A stretch of DNA of 7,005 nucleotides from Campylobacterales bacterium. Lineage in GTDB: Bacteria; Campylobacterota; Campylobacteria; Campylobacterales; QNZT01. Where the stretch lies: contig JALWKJ010000045.1 of the NCBI GenBank assembly GCA_027081495.1, positions 1 to 7,005 of the forward strand, given 5' to 3'. A program made the position numbers and the translations under genes. Below the pieces are notes generated by a model. It saw nothing but the letters and a program-made list of their open reading frames with translations, searched no databases and was not told where the DNA came from. Each line of letters opens with the position of its first letter. Position 1 is the stretch's first letter. This document shows positions 1 to 5,968 of this stretch, piece after piece.

Positions 1-34
1 CCTTTGTTTTGGTATTTTGTGATATTATATCATC

Positions 35-958
35 ATGATATTAAACGACATTCCGCACACTCCCGTTTTGACAAAAGAGGTATTAGAGGCTTTTTCGGAT
101 ATTAAGCAAGGTACGATAATCGACTGTACCCTGGGTTACGGGGGACATAGCGAAGCTCTTTTAAAATCAAACGATAATATAAAGATAATCGGAATCGATC
201 AAGACGAAAGCGCCGTTTTGTTTTCAAAAAAAAGACTTGAGGATTTCGGCGATAGAGCAACTATTTTACACGGTAGATTTTCGGATATGATTTCAAAGAT
301 AAAAAGTATCGATATAAAAGGCGTATTGGCTGATATCGGGGTTTCGTCGTTGCAGCTTGACGATAAAAAAAGAGGGTTCGGATTTGATTGCGATCTGCTT
401 GATATGCGAATGGATAAAAGAAATCCTTTGAGCGCCGAAGATGTTGTAAATGGTTATGAAAAAGAGAAACTTGAAGAGATCTTTAAAAATTACGGCGAAG
501 TGAGGGAGTATAGAAAAATAGCCGATCTAATCGTAAAAGAGCGTGCGAAAAAACCGTTTGCAAGCGCTAAAGAGTTATCTTCATTTATATCTAAACATTT
601 AAGATCAAAAAAGATTCATCCCGCTACTTTAATTTTTCAGGCGATTCGTATCGAGGTAAACGATGAGTTGGGAGAGTTAAAAAGATTGTTGAAAAATATA
701 AGAGATTTAAACTTATCTAATGCTACTGTGGCTATAATCTCTTTTCATTCGCTTGAAGATAGAATCGTAAAAAAGAGTTTCAAAGAGTGGTCGAAAAATT
801 GTATATGTCCGCCTAACGCTTTTAGGTGCGAATGCGAAAACAACCACTCCTTCGGTGAGATTTTGACAAAAAGACCCATAACGGCAGGAGACGACGAAAT
901 TGGCAGGAATCCAAGAGCGCGAAGCGCAAAACTTAGACTCTTTAAGACAAAACTCTGA
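35..958 (+). CDS. rsmH: 16S rRNA (cytosine(1402)-N(4))-methyltransferase RsmH (MraW)
   Basis: This cytoplasmic SAM-dependent enzyme N4-methylates C1402 of 16S rRNA in the decoding centre. At 307 aa it is close to the usual ~310. Family motifs run in order: N-terminal HTPVLTKEVL (8-17), SAM-binding motif I DCTLGYGGHS (30-39), acidic GIDQDES (53-59), the catalytic-region stretch GVLADIGVSSLQLD (96-109) followed by RGFGFD and LDMRMD, then HPATLIFQAIRIEVNDEL (195-212), ISFHSLEDRIVK (235-246) and the C-terminal GRNPRARSAKLR (290-301). It looks intact. The ATG at 35 puts the HTPVL motif at the usual distance from the N-terminus. No clear Shine-Dalgarno precedes it, only AT-rich DNA with TATTAT at 23-28, so a leaderless or poorly led start is possible; only 34 bases upstream are visible. 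The end overlaps the next gene by 59 bp. Confidence 0.97.
   Translation: MILNDIPHTPVLTKEVLEAFSDIKQGTIIDCTLGYGGHSEALLKSNDNIKIIGIDQDESAVLFSKKRLEDFGDRATILHGRFSDMISKIKSIDIKGVLADIGVSSLQLDDKKRGFGFDCDLLDMRMDKRNPLSAEDVVNGYEKEKLEEIFKNYGEVREYRKIADLIVKERAKKPFASAKELSSFISKHLRSKKIHPATLIFQAIRIEVNDELGELKRLLKNIRDLNLSNATVAIISFHSLEDRIVKKSFKEWSKNCICPPNAFRCECENNHSFGEILTKRPITAGDDEIGRNPRARSAKLRLFKTKL
886..890 (+). promoter_or_regulatory. Ribosome binding site for the FtsL-like gene (inside rsmH)
   Basis: AGGAG lies nine bases before the TTG at 900, inside the conserved 3' end of rsmH. It supports the unusual TTG start, because the reading frame downstream contains no ATG at all before the membrane segment. Confidence 0.5.
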
Positions 959-1244
959 TATAAAAGCAAAAAGCGAACTGCTTTTGCAGCTTGATATCGA
1001 ACAAAAAAGAGAGAAAAACATCTCTTTGGGATCGCTTATTTGGGTTTATATAGTCGTCTTTTTCGCGCTTTTGTTTTTGCTTCCCAAAATCTATATCTCA
1101 AATCAGATCTATTATATAAGCAAAGATATAAACAAAAAATATCACAAATATACCGCACTTCGGGAAGAAAATAGATATCTTAAAAAAAGGATAGAAAAAC
1201 TTCAATATCAAAACCGAATAATTGACGATATAGAGTTACCATAG
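900..1244 (+). CDS. Small single-pass membrane protein with coiled coil, FtsL-like
   Basis: A 114-aa protein with a charged cytoplasmic N-terminus (1-43), one membrane helix (about 44-63, SLIWVYIVVFFALLFLLP) and a C-terminal amphipathic, K/E-rich coiled-coil segment (about 72-108). Size, topology and position directly after rsmH match FtsL, the divisome component that pairs with FtsB/DivIC and activates septal wall synthesis. FtsL is poorly conserved in sequence, so the call rests on architecture and neighbourhood and I leave the symbol blank. The start is TTG at 900, with AGGAG nine bases upstream, and overlaps rsmH by 59 bp. There is no Met codon in the frame, so a shorter form would also need a non-ATG start, for example TTG at codon 29. 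Co-transcription and coupled translation with rsmH are likely. No penicillin-binding protein gene follows, unlike in a classic dcw cluster. Confidence 0.72.
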   Translation: MAGIQEREAQNLDSLRQNSDIKAKSELLLQLDIEQKREKNISLGSLIWVYIVVFFALLFLLPKIYISNQIYYISKDINKKYHKYTALREENRYLKKRIEKLQYQNRIIDDIELP

Positions 1245-1280
1245 TTGATGCTCCTACTATAAAGTATCTTTATTAACCCT

Positions 1281-1304
1281 CTATTAATATAATCGTATTA
1301 TAAT
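1281..1304 (+). promoter_or_regulatory. Candidate promoter region with two TATAAT boxes for the moxR-bat operon
   Basis: Two perfect TATAAT hexamers sit 11 bp apart at 1288-1293 and 1299-1304 in AT-rich DNA, upstream of the first gene of a tightly packed operon. No convincing -35 box sits at normal spacing. Known Campylobacterota sigma-70 promoters often lack one and rely on the -10 box plus T-rich upstream DNA. The second box overlaps the left edge of the inverted repeat, so the two boxes would produce transcripts that contain or miss its left arm. This is inferred from motifs only; such motifs are frequent by chance in AT-rich DNA. Confidence 0.35.
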
Positions 1305-1415
1305 TTTTTCATTGAATCCTCTAAAAATAAAAAATGATGTTTCTCTCAGGCGGCTTCGCGAGGAGGTCAAAATTTGTTCGAGAATCATATTTTTCAGAGG
1401 ACTCCGTGAAAAAAT
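1303..1415. repeat. ~113-bp imperfect inverted repeat (MITE/ERIC-like or structured leader)
   Basis: The ends are a perfect 9-bp inverted repeat: ATTTTTTCA (1303-1311) against TGAAAAAAT (1407-1415). Pairing continues inward: TCCTCT (1317-1322) with AGAGGA (1396-1401), AAAAAT (1323-1328) with ATTTTT (1389-1394), ATGAT (1334-1338) with ATCAT (1384-1388), and TCTC (1342-1345) with GAGA (1380-1383). A GC-richer apical part of about 34 nt (1346-1379) is left. Arms that pair over ~40 bp with bulges resemble small dispersed palindromic elements. Both strands are open through it: on +, ATG at 1334 to TAA at 1415-1417 gives 27 codons containing FARRSKFVRESYF and ending SEDSVKK; on -, a frame containing ILTSSRSRLRE also reads through. 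Neither has a credible ribosome site. It could instead be a leader RNA fold of the downstream operon. Confidence 0.6.
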
Positions 1416-1434
1416 AAAAAAAGTTCTAACATTT

Positions 1435-1460
1435 ACCTTCGGGTCGATGGGCAGACGATC
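1435..1460 (+). other. Short leader hairpins upstream of moxR
   Basis: ACC-TTCG-GGT at 1435-1444 forms a small hairpin with a UUCG tetraloop closed by C-G. GGTCG (1442-1446) can instead pair with CGATC (1456-1460) around a nine-base loop. The two folds share 1442-1444, so they exclude each other. They lie a few bases before the ribosome site of the first operon gene. The stems are short (3 and 5 bp), so this may be chance. I recognise no known riboswitch here. Confidence 0.2.
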
Positions 1461-1471
1461 AAAAACCGAAA

Positions 1472-1476
1472 AAGGA
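1472..1476 (+). promoter_or_regulatory. Ribosome binding site deciding the MoxR start
   Basis: AAGGA ends five bases before the ATG at 1482. It directly abuts the alternative ATG at 1476, which is too close for initiation. The site therefore favours the start two codons downstream of the longest frame. Confidence 0.6.
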
Positions 1477-1481
1477 TGATA

Positions 1482-2429
1482 ATGCAAGAAAAGATTTCAA
1501 GCATAAAAAAAGAGGTGCAAAAGATTATTGTCGGGCAGGAGCATTTGATAGACTCTCTTTTGATAGCCCTAATAGCGGACGGACACATACTTGTCGAAGG
1601 GGTTCCGGGACTCGCAAAAACAACGGCTATAAACGCGCTTTCGAAAGTTTTGGGTTTAGATAGCAAAAGAGTTCAATTTACCCCCGATCTTTTACCGAGC
1701 GACATAACGGGTACGGAGATTTATAACCAAAAAGAGGGAAAATTTTCAGTTAAAAAAGGACCCGTTTTTACAAATATGCTTTTAGCGGACGAAATCAACA
1801 GAGCGCCGGCAAAAGTTCAATCGGCTCTGCTGGAAGTGATGCAGGAGAAACAGGTAACGATAGCGGATGAGACTTTTAAAGTAGATAGACCGTTTTTGGT
1901 TCTTGCGACGGAAAATCCGGTCGAGCAAGAGGGCGCGTATAGACTTCCCGAAGCCCAGCTGGATAGATTTATGATGAAAGTGCTTGTGGGTTACAACAGC
2001 ATAGACGAAGAGTTCGAGATAGTAAATAGAGTGGCGAAAAACGGTTTTGAGGATGTTTCAAAAGTTGCCGACAAGAGGGATTTAGACGAGATAAAAGAGA
2101 GGTTTAAAGAAGTTCATGTAGATGACGCGATTCAAAAATATATGTTAAAGATCGTTTTTGCGACTCGTCGGCCTAAAGAGTATGGATTAGAAGATATAAA
2201 AGAATATATAGAGTTTGGCGCAAGCCCTAGAGGCTCGATCGATCTTTATAAGGCTTCAAAAGCGCATGCGCTTATAAACGGCAAAGATTTTGTTACGCCT
2301 TTTGATGTGGCCGAAATAGTTTTTGATGTTTTAAGACACAGGATAATATTGAGTTATAAAGCCGAGGCAAAAGGGATAACGAGCGATACGATCATCCAAA
2401 AGGTTTTAGAAGCCGTAAAAGCTCCTTAA
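1482..2429 (+). CDS. MoxR-family AAA+ ATPase
   Basis: A 315-aa cytoplasmic AAA+ ATPase of the MoxR family, thought to act as a chaperone or metal-insertion engine for partner VWA-domain proteins. Motifs (numbered from the ATG at 1482): VGQE near the N-terminus (17-20), Walker A GVPGLAKT (40-47), Walker B LLADE followed by INRAPAKVQSALLEVMQE (from 100), sensor 1 ATENPVEQEG (142-151), LPEAQLDRF with the arginine-finger region (155-163), and sensor 2 GASPRG (246-251). Length and motif order are typical and all nucleotide-binding residues are present. The longest frame starts six bases earlier at 1476, but AAGGA spacing favours 1482. It opens the operon; the DUF58 gene follows after 9 bp. It is the best-conserved member of the cluster and the function class is secure, the substrate inferred from neighbours. 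Confidence 0.95.
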   Translation: MQEKISSIKKEVQKIIVGQEHLIDSLLIALIADGHILVEGVPGLAKTTAINALSKVLGLDSKRVQFTPDLLPSDITGTEIYNQKEGKFSVKKGPVFTNMLLADEINRAPAKVQSALLEVMQEKQVTIADETFKVDRPFLVLATENPVEQEGAYRLPEAQLDRFMMKVLVGYNSIDEEFEIVNRVAKNGFEDVSKVADKRDLDEIKERFKEVHVDDAIQKYMLKIVFATRRPKEYGLEDIKEYIEFGASPRGSIDLYKASKAHALINGKDFVTPFDVAEIVFDVLRHRIILSYKAEAKGITSDTIIQKVLEAVKAP

Positions 2430-2438
2430 GAGTAAGAT

Positions 2439-3272
2439 ATGATTGAGACATTGGTAAAAGAGATTTTGCTTCGCGCAAAAAAAGAGGTATTTACCGGAAA
2501 TTTAGGAAATACTCTTACCGCTTTTAAAGGCGACGGTATAGATTTTGCCGAGATCAAAGAGTATGATTTCGGCGATGATGTTAGAAAGATAAACTGGAAA
2601 GCGACCGCAAAAACGGGCGAAGTAAAGGTAAATCTTTTTAATGAAGAGAGAGAATTAAATATAGTCGTCGCATTTATGATAGCCGGTTCCATAAACTTCG
2701 GTTCGGTTAGATTTAAACAAGAGAGTATGGCTGAGCTTTTAACGCTTTTGGGGTTTTCGGCTATAAAAAACTCGGATAGACTATCGACTCTTTTTTTTAG
2801 CGACAAAGAGGAGCGTTTTATAAAACCGACTAAAAATATGGGCGTGGTGGAAGACGCTCTTAGAGCGGCTTTGAAACTTGAACCGCTTGGCAAAAGAGTA
2901 GATTTTGACGCTTTTTGCGATTATATAAATATGAGTATAAAAAGAAAATCGATTATTTTGATAATAGGCGATTTTTTGACGCAAACGGATCTCTCTAAAA
3001 TCGCCCATAAACATCAGATTTACGCTTTGATAGTAAGAGATCGTTTCGAAGAGTCCTTAAATCTGGAAGGAGAATATAGTCTCGTCGATCCCTCCTCTTT
3101 TAAACAAAGCGACTTATATCTTACTCCTTCGGTTATAAAAGAGTATCAAAGACGCTTAAGAGATTTTGATCAAAAACTATATGAACATTTTTTGGAGCAC
3201 AAGATCACTTACGGAAAAATATATACCGATGAAGATATATATATCAGGGCTTCACAGATTCTAAAAGGATAA
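2439..3272 (+). CDS. DUF58 (VWA-like) protein, BatA/moxR-associated
   Basis: A 277-aa DUF58 protein. The diagnostic block is DFAEIKEYDFGDDVRKINW (35-53), then KATAKTGEVKVNLFNEERE, equivalent to the family's Y-x-x-GDD-x-R-x-IDW...R pattern. DUF58 proteins accompany MoxR ATPases and contain a degenerate von Willebrand A fold, presumably acting as an adaptor. The usual D-x-S-x-S metal site should fall at residues 80-84, but the sequence there reads FMIAGSINFGS (79-89): the Asp and first Ser are replaced by Met and Ala, and only the last Ser and the FG that follows remain. A metal-dependent adhesion site is therefore unlikely. There are no obvious membrane helices; many DUF58 proteins have two N-terminal ones, so this is a short, soluble form. 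The ribosome site is weak (TAAGAGTAAG). It begins 9 bp after moxR. Confidence 0.9.
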   Translation: MIETLVKEILLRAKKEVFTGNLGNTLTAFKGDGIDFAEIKEYDFGDDVRKINWKATAKTGEVKVNLFNEERELNIVVAFMIAGSINFGSVRFKQESMAELLTLLGFSAIKNSDRLSTLFFSDKEERFIKPTKNMGVVEDALRAALKLEPLGKRVDFDAFCDYINMSIKRKSIILIIGDFLTQTDLSKIAHKHQIYALIVRDRFEESLNLEGEYSLVDPSSFKQSDLYLTPSVIKEYQRRLRDFDQKLYEHFLEHKITYGKIYTDEDIYIRASQILKG

Positions 3273-3274
3273 TC

Positions 3275-3670
3275 ATGCAGGAGTTAAGAGATATAAAAGG
3301 AATCGTCGAAATAAGCGACAATTCGCTGCTTTTTCTTTTTGGAATAAGCGTATTTACGGTTTTGTTATCGGTTGGAATTTTGCTCTATTTTAAATTTAGA
3401 AAGAAAAGAGTCAAAAGAAGATTTTTAAAAACTAAAAAAGAGCTTGCGAAAGAGAGACTCGAAAATATTGATTACGACGATCCAAAAAGCGTCACTTATA
3501 CTTTTATAGAAGACGCGGGTGAGTTTATCGACGAAAAGAGTAAGCCAGAGTTTTTAAAAATAGTAGAAGAGTTGAAACCTTATAAATATAAAAAAGAGGT
3601 TCCCCAAATAGACGAAGAGTTGAAAAAAAGAGTAAAAGATTTCATACGGGAGATAAAATGGCAAATTTAG
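3275..3670 (+). CDS. Small membrane-anchored protein, DUF4381-like
   Basis: A 131-aa protein with an N-terminal LRDIKGIVEI (4-13), one membrane helix (about 18-40, SLLFLFGISVFTVLLSVGILLYF), a basic stop-transfer stretch (41-60) and a cytoplasmic helical tail with EELKPYKYKKEVPQIDEELKK. The LRDI start, single helix and position between DUF58 and the first VWA gene match the DUF4381 family of moxR/bat operons; similarity beyond the LRDI block is weak to the eye. AAAAGGA lies five bases before the ATG, overlapping the end of the preceding gene, and the spacing to that gene is 2 bp. Its end overlaps the next gene by 13 bp, so translation is probably coupled. Its likely role is structural anchoring within the MoxR-VWA complex, which is an inference from context. 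Confidence 0.75.
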   Translation: MQELRDIKGIVEISDNSLLFLFGISVFTVLLSVGILLYFKFRKKRVKRRFLKTKKELAKERLENIDYDDPKSVTYTFIEDAGEFIDEKSKPEFLKIVEELKPYKYKKEVPQIDEELKKRVKDFIREIKWQI

Positions 3671-4554
3671 TTTTCGAGTATCCGTTATGGTTTTTATTGC
3701 CTATTTTATATCTTTTTTGCGTAAAGTTTTGTAAGCCAAGAAGCGAGGCGATCTATTTTCCCGCAAGCGCGATGCTTCAAAAAACGGTTAAAAAAAGAGC
3801 GATTTTAGTTTCGTTTTTGAAATTTTTGACGGTTTTAAGTTTCAGCGCGGCTTTGGCGTCTCCCGTCATAGAGGATGAATTGGTCGTTCAAAACGACAAA
3901 GGATACGAGATTTCTCTCATAATGGACGCGAGCGGTTCGATGCAGGAGAACAACAAGTTCGATATAGTCAAAGATATAGTGGAAGATTTTTTACGAAAAA
4001 GAGCTCATGATAAAGTGGGGCTTACGATTTTTGCGGATTTCGCTTATGTGGCGGTACCTTTGACATACGATAAAAAGAGTATAAAAAGACTTTTAAAAAG
4101 ATTGAGTGTGGGAGTGGCGGGAACTCAAAGAACCGCGCTTTACGAGGCTCTTTTTTTAAGTTCAAACCTCTTTAAAAACAGTAAATCAAAAAATAAGATA
4201 GCGATTTTATTGACCGACGGTATGGACAATACCTCTACCATTCCTTTGGATATAGCCGTAAAAACAGTTCAAAAATACGGTATAAAAGTATATACCATCG
4301 GTATAGGAAACCCCGGAGATTTCAACGCGCGGGTTTTACGATATATCGCTCAAAAAAGCGGAGGGAAGTTTTTTACGGCAAATAGCGTCGCCAAACTAAA
4401 AGCTATCTATGAGACGATAGACAAACTTGAAAAAAGTGAAATAAAAGCGGATAAATACATGAAAAAGAGTTACTATTTCCAATATCCTCTTTCATTTGGA
4501 ATATTCTTTTTAGTCATCTTCTTTTTCTATAAAAATCCGGGGGTAAAAAGATGA
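3658..4554 (+). CDS. batA: BatA-like membrane-anchored VWA protein
   Basis: A 298-aa BatA-type protein. A typical N-terminus for the family, FEYPLWFLLPILYLFCV (6-22), forms the first membrane helix; a second spans about 50-68. A periplasmic von Willebrand A domain follows (about 83-255), and a C-terminal helix (about 274-291) returns to the membrane. The metal-dependent adhesion site is complete to the eye: DASGS (90-94), a Thr in the AGTQRTAL loop (T156 or T159), and LTDG (185-188). Later ANSVAKLKAIYETIDKLEKSE matches the end of this fold. VWA sites bind divalent metal and a partner protein. GGGAGA precedes the ATG by four bases. It overlaps the previous gene by 13 bp and the next by 4 bp (ATGA). 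The symbol is given by family and order; another VWA subtype cannot be excluded. Confidence 0.88.
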   Translation: MANLVFEYPLWFLLPILYLFCVKFCKPRSEAIYFPASAMLQKTVKKRAILVSFLKFLTVLSFSAALASPVIEDELVVQNDKGYEISLIMDASGSMQENNKFDIVKDIVEDFLRKRAHDKVGLTIFADFAYVAVPLTYDKKSIKRLLKRLSVGVAGTQRTALYEALFLSSNLFKNSKSKNKIAILLTDGMDNTSTIPLDIAVKTVQKYGIKVYTIGIGNPGDFNARVLRYIAQKSGGKFFTANSVAKLKAIYETIDKLEKSEIKADKYMKKSYYFQYPLSFGIFFLVIFFFYKNPGVKR

Positions 4555-5516
4555 GTTTCGCAAATATCGAGTTTTTATTATTGTTGATACTTCTCATTCC
4601 GATGTTTTTGGTTATAAGAAAGAGAAATTCCGCGCTCGAGGCGGTATTTAAACCGGAAATCTTACGAAAAATAAGAGTCAAAAACGGCGCGTTTTCATCA
4701 AGAACCAGAAATTTACTGCTTATATCCGCTTTTGTTTTAGCCGTTGTAGCTCTTGCGAGACCGCAGATGGAGGGCAAGGAGATAAAAGTAAAGTCGAGTT
4801 TTATAAATGTGGTTGTCGGATTTGATATATCAAGATCGATGTTTTGCGACGATATCTATCCCAATCGTTTTGAATTCGCAAAAAGGGAGTTTAACAGCTT
4901 TTTAAAATATCTTAAAAACGCCAAAGTAGCGATTATCGGTTTTAGCTCCCGCTCGTTTTTGATAGCCCCTTTGACGCAGGATTTCAATTCATTGAAATTT
5001 TTGACCAAAAACCTGGGGCTTGAATACCTAAATCTTAGAGGGACAAGCGTCATGAGCGCGCTTGAAGCGGCAAATAACCTTTTTGAGAATCAAGATAAAA
5101 AAGTTTTGGTTCTTTTCACCGACGGCGGAGATAAAAGCGACTACGATGAAGAGATAGCTTATGCGAAAAAACACGGTATATCGGTTTTTATCTATGCGAT
5201 AGGGACGAAAAAAGGCGGAGTCATAAAGAGTAAAAACGGCGTGTTAAAAGATAAAAAAGGAGATATAGTCGTAGTGAAAAGAAACGATGCGATTAAATCC
5301 TTGGCTCTTGAAACCGGCGGAGCGTATATGATATATAGTTTAAAAGACGATGATATAAAAACGATGAGCGATATCATAAAGTCGAAGTTTAAAGCTAAAA
5401 TGCAGCAAGAGAGCACGATTAAAAATAAAGAGGAGCTCTTTTACTATCCTTTGATTTTGAGTATTCTCTTATTGTTTGCGGGATTTTTCTCTTTGCCAAA
5501 AAGGAGTATCGGATGA
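4551..5516 (+). CDS. batB: BatB-like membrane-anchored VWA protein
   Basis: A 321-aa second VWA protein, paralogous to the preceding one. Membrane helices lie at about 6-23 and 53-69, ending in ALARPQ, a common sequence after helix two in Bat proteins. The VWA domain (about 86-275) carries DISRS (92-96), Thr165 in RGTSV and FTDGGD (189-194), so its metal site is intact. The segment GVLKDKKGDIVVVKRNDA, then LALETGGAY (251-259), is the family's usual C-terminal signature of the domain, and a last helix spans about 299-315. Order and size match BatB. Start and stop overlap the neighbouring genes by 4 bp (ATGA at each junction), which indicates translational coupling. It presumably works with BatA and the TPR protein at the periplasmic face of the inner membrane. 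Confidence 0.9.
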   Translation: MSFANIEFLLLLILLIPMFLVIRKRNSALEAVFKPEILRKIRVKNGAFSSRTRNLLLISAFVLAVVALARPQMEGKEIKVKSSFINVVVGFDISRSMFCDDIYPNRFEFAKREFNSFLKYLKNAKVAIIGFSSRSFLIAPLTQDFNSLKFLTKNLGLEYLNLRGTSVMSALEAANNLFENQDKKVLVLFTDGGDKSDYDEEIAYAKKHGISVFIYAIGTKKGGVIKSKNGVLKDKKGDIVVVKRNDAIKSLALETGGAYMIYSLKDDDIKTMSDIIKSKFKAKMQQESTIKNKEELFYYPLILSILLLFAGFFSLPKRSIG

Positions 5517-5968
5517 GAGTTTTTATTTTGTTGATGTTAGCGCTTTATCTTCATGGAGGTGTATTTGATTTTATGGATATAAAAGAGGCGAAAGAGGCTT
5601 ACGCGAAAAAAGAGTATCAAAAGGCGGCAAAATATTATGAAAAGCTTTCTAAAAGCGGAAACGACGAAGCCCGGTTCAATCTTGCCGATAGCTACTATAA
5701 AAGCGGAAATTATAAAAAGGCTTTGAGTAATTTCGAAAAGATAAAAGATAAAAAACTGAAATTTAAAAAACTTCATAATATGGGAAACTGCTACGCGAAG
5801 CTCGGCGACATCGATAAAGCCTTAAAATCGTATGAAGAGGCTTTGAAGATCAAAGAGGATAAAGATACGAGATTTAACTATGAGCTTTTAAAAAAGAAAA
5901 AAAAGAAGAAAAAGAAAAAAAAGAAAAAATCAAAGAAAAAAAAAAACAAGAACAAAAAGAATCATTAA
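5513..5968 (+). CDS. batC: BatC-like TPR protein with lysine-only tail (probably interrupted)
   Basis: The frame encodes 151 aa. Residues 1-16 (MRVFILLMLALYLHGG) look like a signal peptide or N-terminal anchor. About three tetratricopeptide repeats follow (21-48, 52-84, 86-118), with typical A-x-x-Y, GNYKKAL and LGDIDKALKSYEEAL signatures; TPRs serve protein contacts. After NYELL the frame turns into a run of 13 Lys codons, then a Ser/Lys/Asn-rich tail and a stop at 5966-5968. Known BatC proteins also carry a K/E/Q-rich tail after the TPRs, so some low complexity is expected. However, every G in the tract from 5896 falls on position 1 of the -1 frame (GAA = Glu), so the all-lysine reading is probably not the native one. 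The true C-terminus is uncertain. The start overlaps batB by 4 bp. The expected next gene, batD, is absent. Confidence 0.8.
   Translation: MRVFILLMLALYLHGGVFDFMDIKEAKEAYAKKEYQKAAKYYEKLSKSGNDEARFNLADSYYKSGNYKKALSNFEKIKDKKLKFKKLHNMGNCYAKLGDIDKALKSYEEALKIKEDKDTRFNYELLKKKKKKKKKKKKKSKKKKNKNKKNH

Noticed and set aside
713..1021. Minus-strand ORFs opposite the end of rsmH (102 and 74 codons)
   Set aside because: They are antisense to strongly conserved rsmH motifs, show no recognisable domain, and have compositions expected of reverse-complemented coding DNA.
1255..1266. TACT-ATAA-AGTA hairpin after the FtsL-like gene as a terminator
   Set aside because: A four-base AT-rich stem without a following T run is too weak to call an intrinsic terminator.
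1390..1413. TTTTTCA/TGAAAAA stem-loop as a rho-independent terminator
   Set aside because: It lacks a GC-rich stem and is followed by A's rather than T's; it is better explained as the right arm of the larger inverted repeat.
1284..1487. Minus-strand 67-codon ORF across the intergenic gap
   Set aside because: It spans the inverted repeat and the operon leader, has no ribosome site, and is explained by openness of the palindrome on both strands.
2426..2893. Minus-strand 155-codon ORF opposite the DUF58 gene
   Set aside because: Shadow of a clear DUF58 reading frame; Ser/Phe-rich translation typical of antisense AT-rich coding DNA.
5966..5968. The TAA as the genuine end of the TPR gene
   Set aside because: Base phasing across the tract from 5896 fits the -1 frame (GAA/CAA/AAA codons), so this stop is probably reached only in a shifted or artefactual frame; kept as the literal end of the annotated frame but not trusted.
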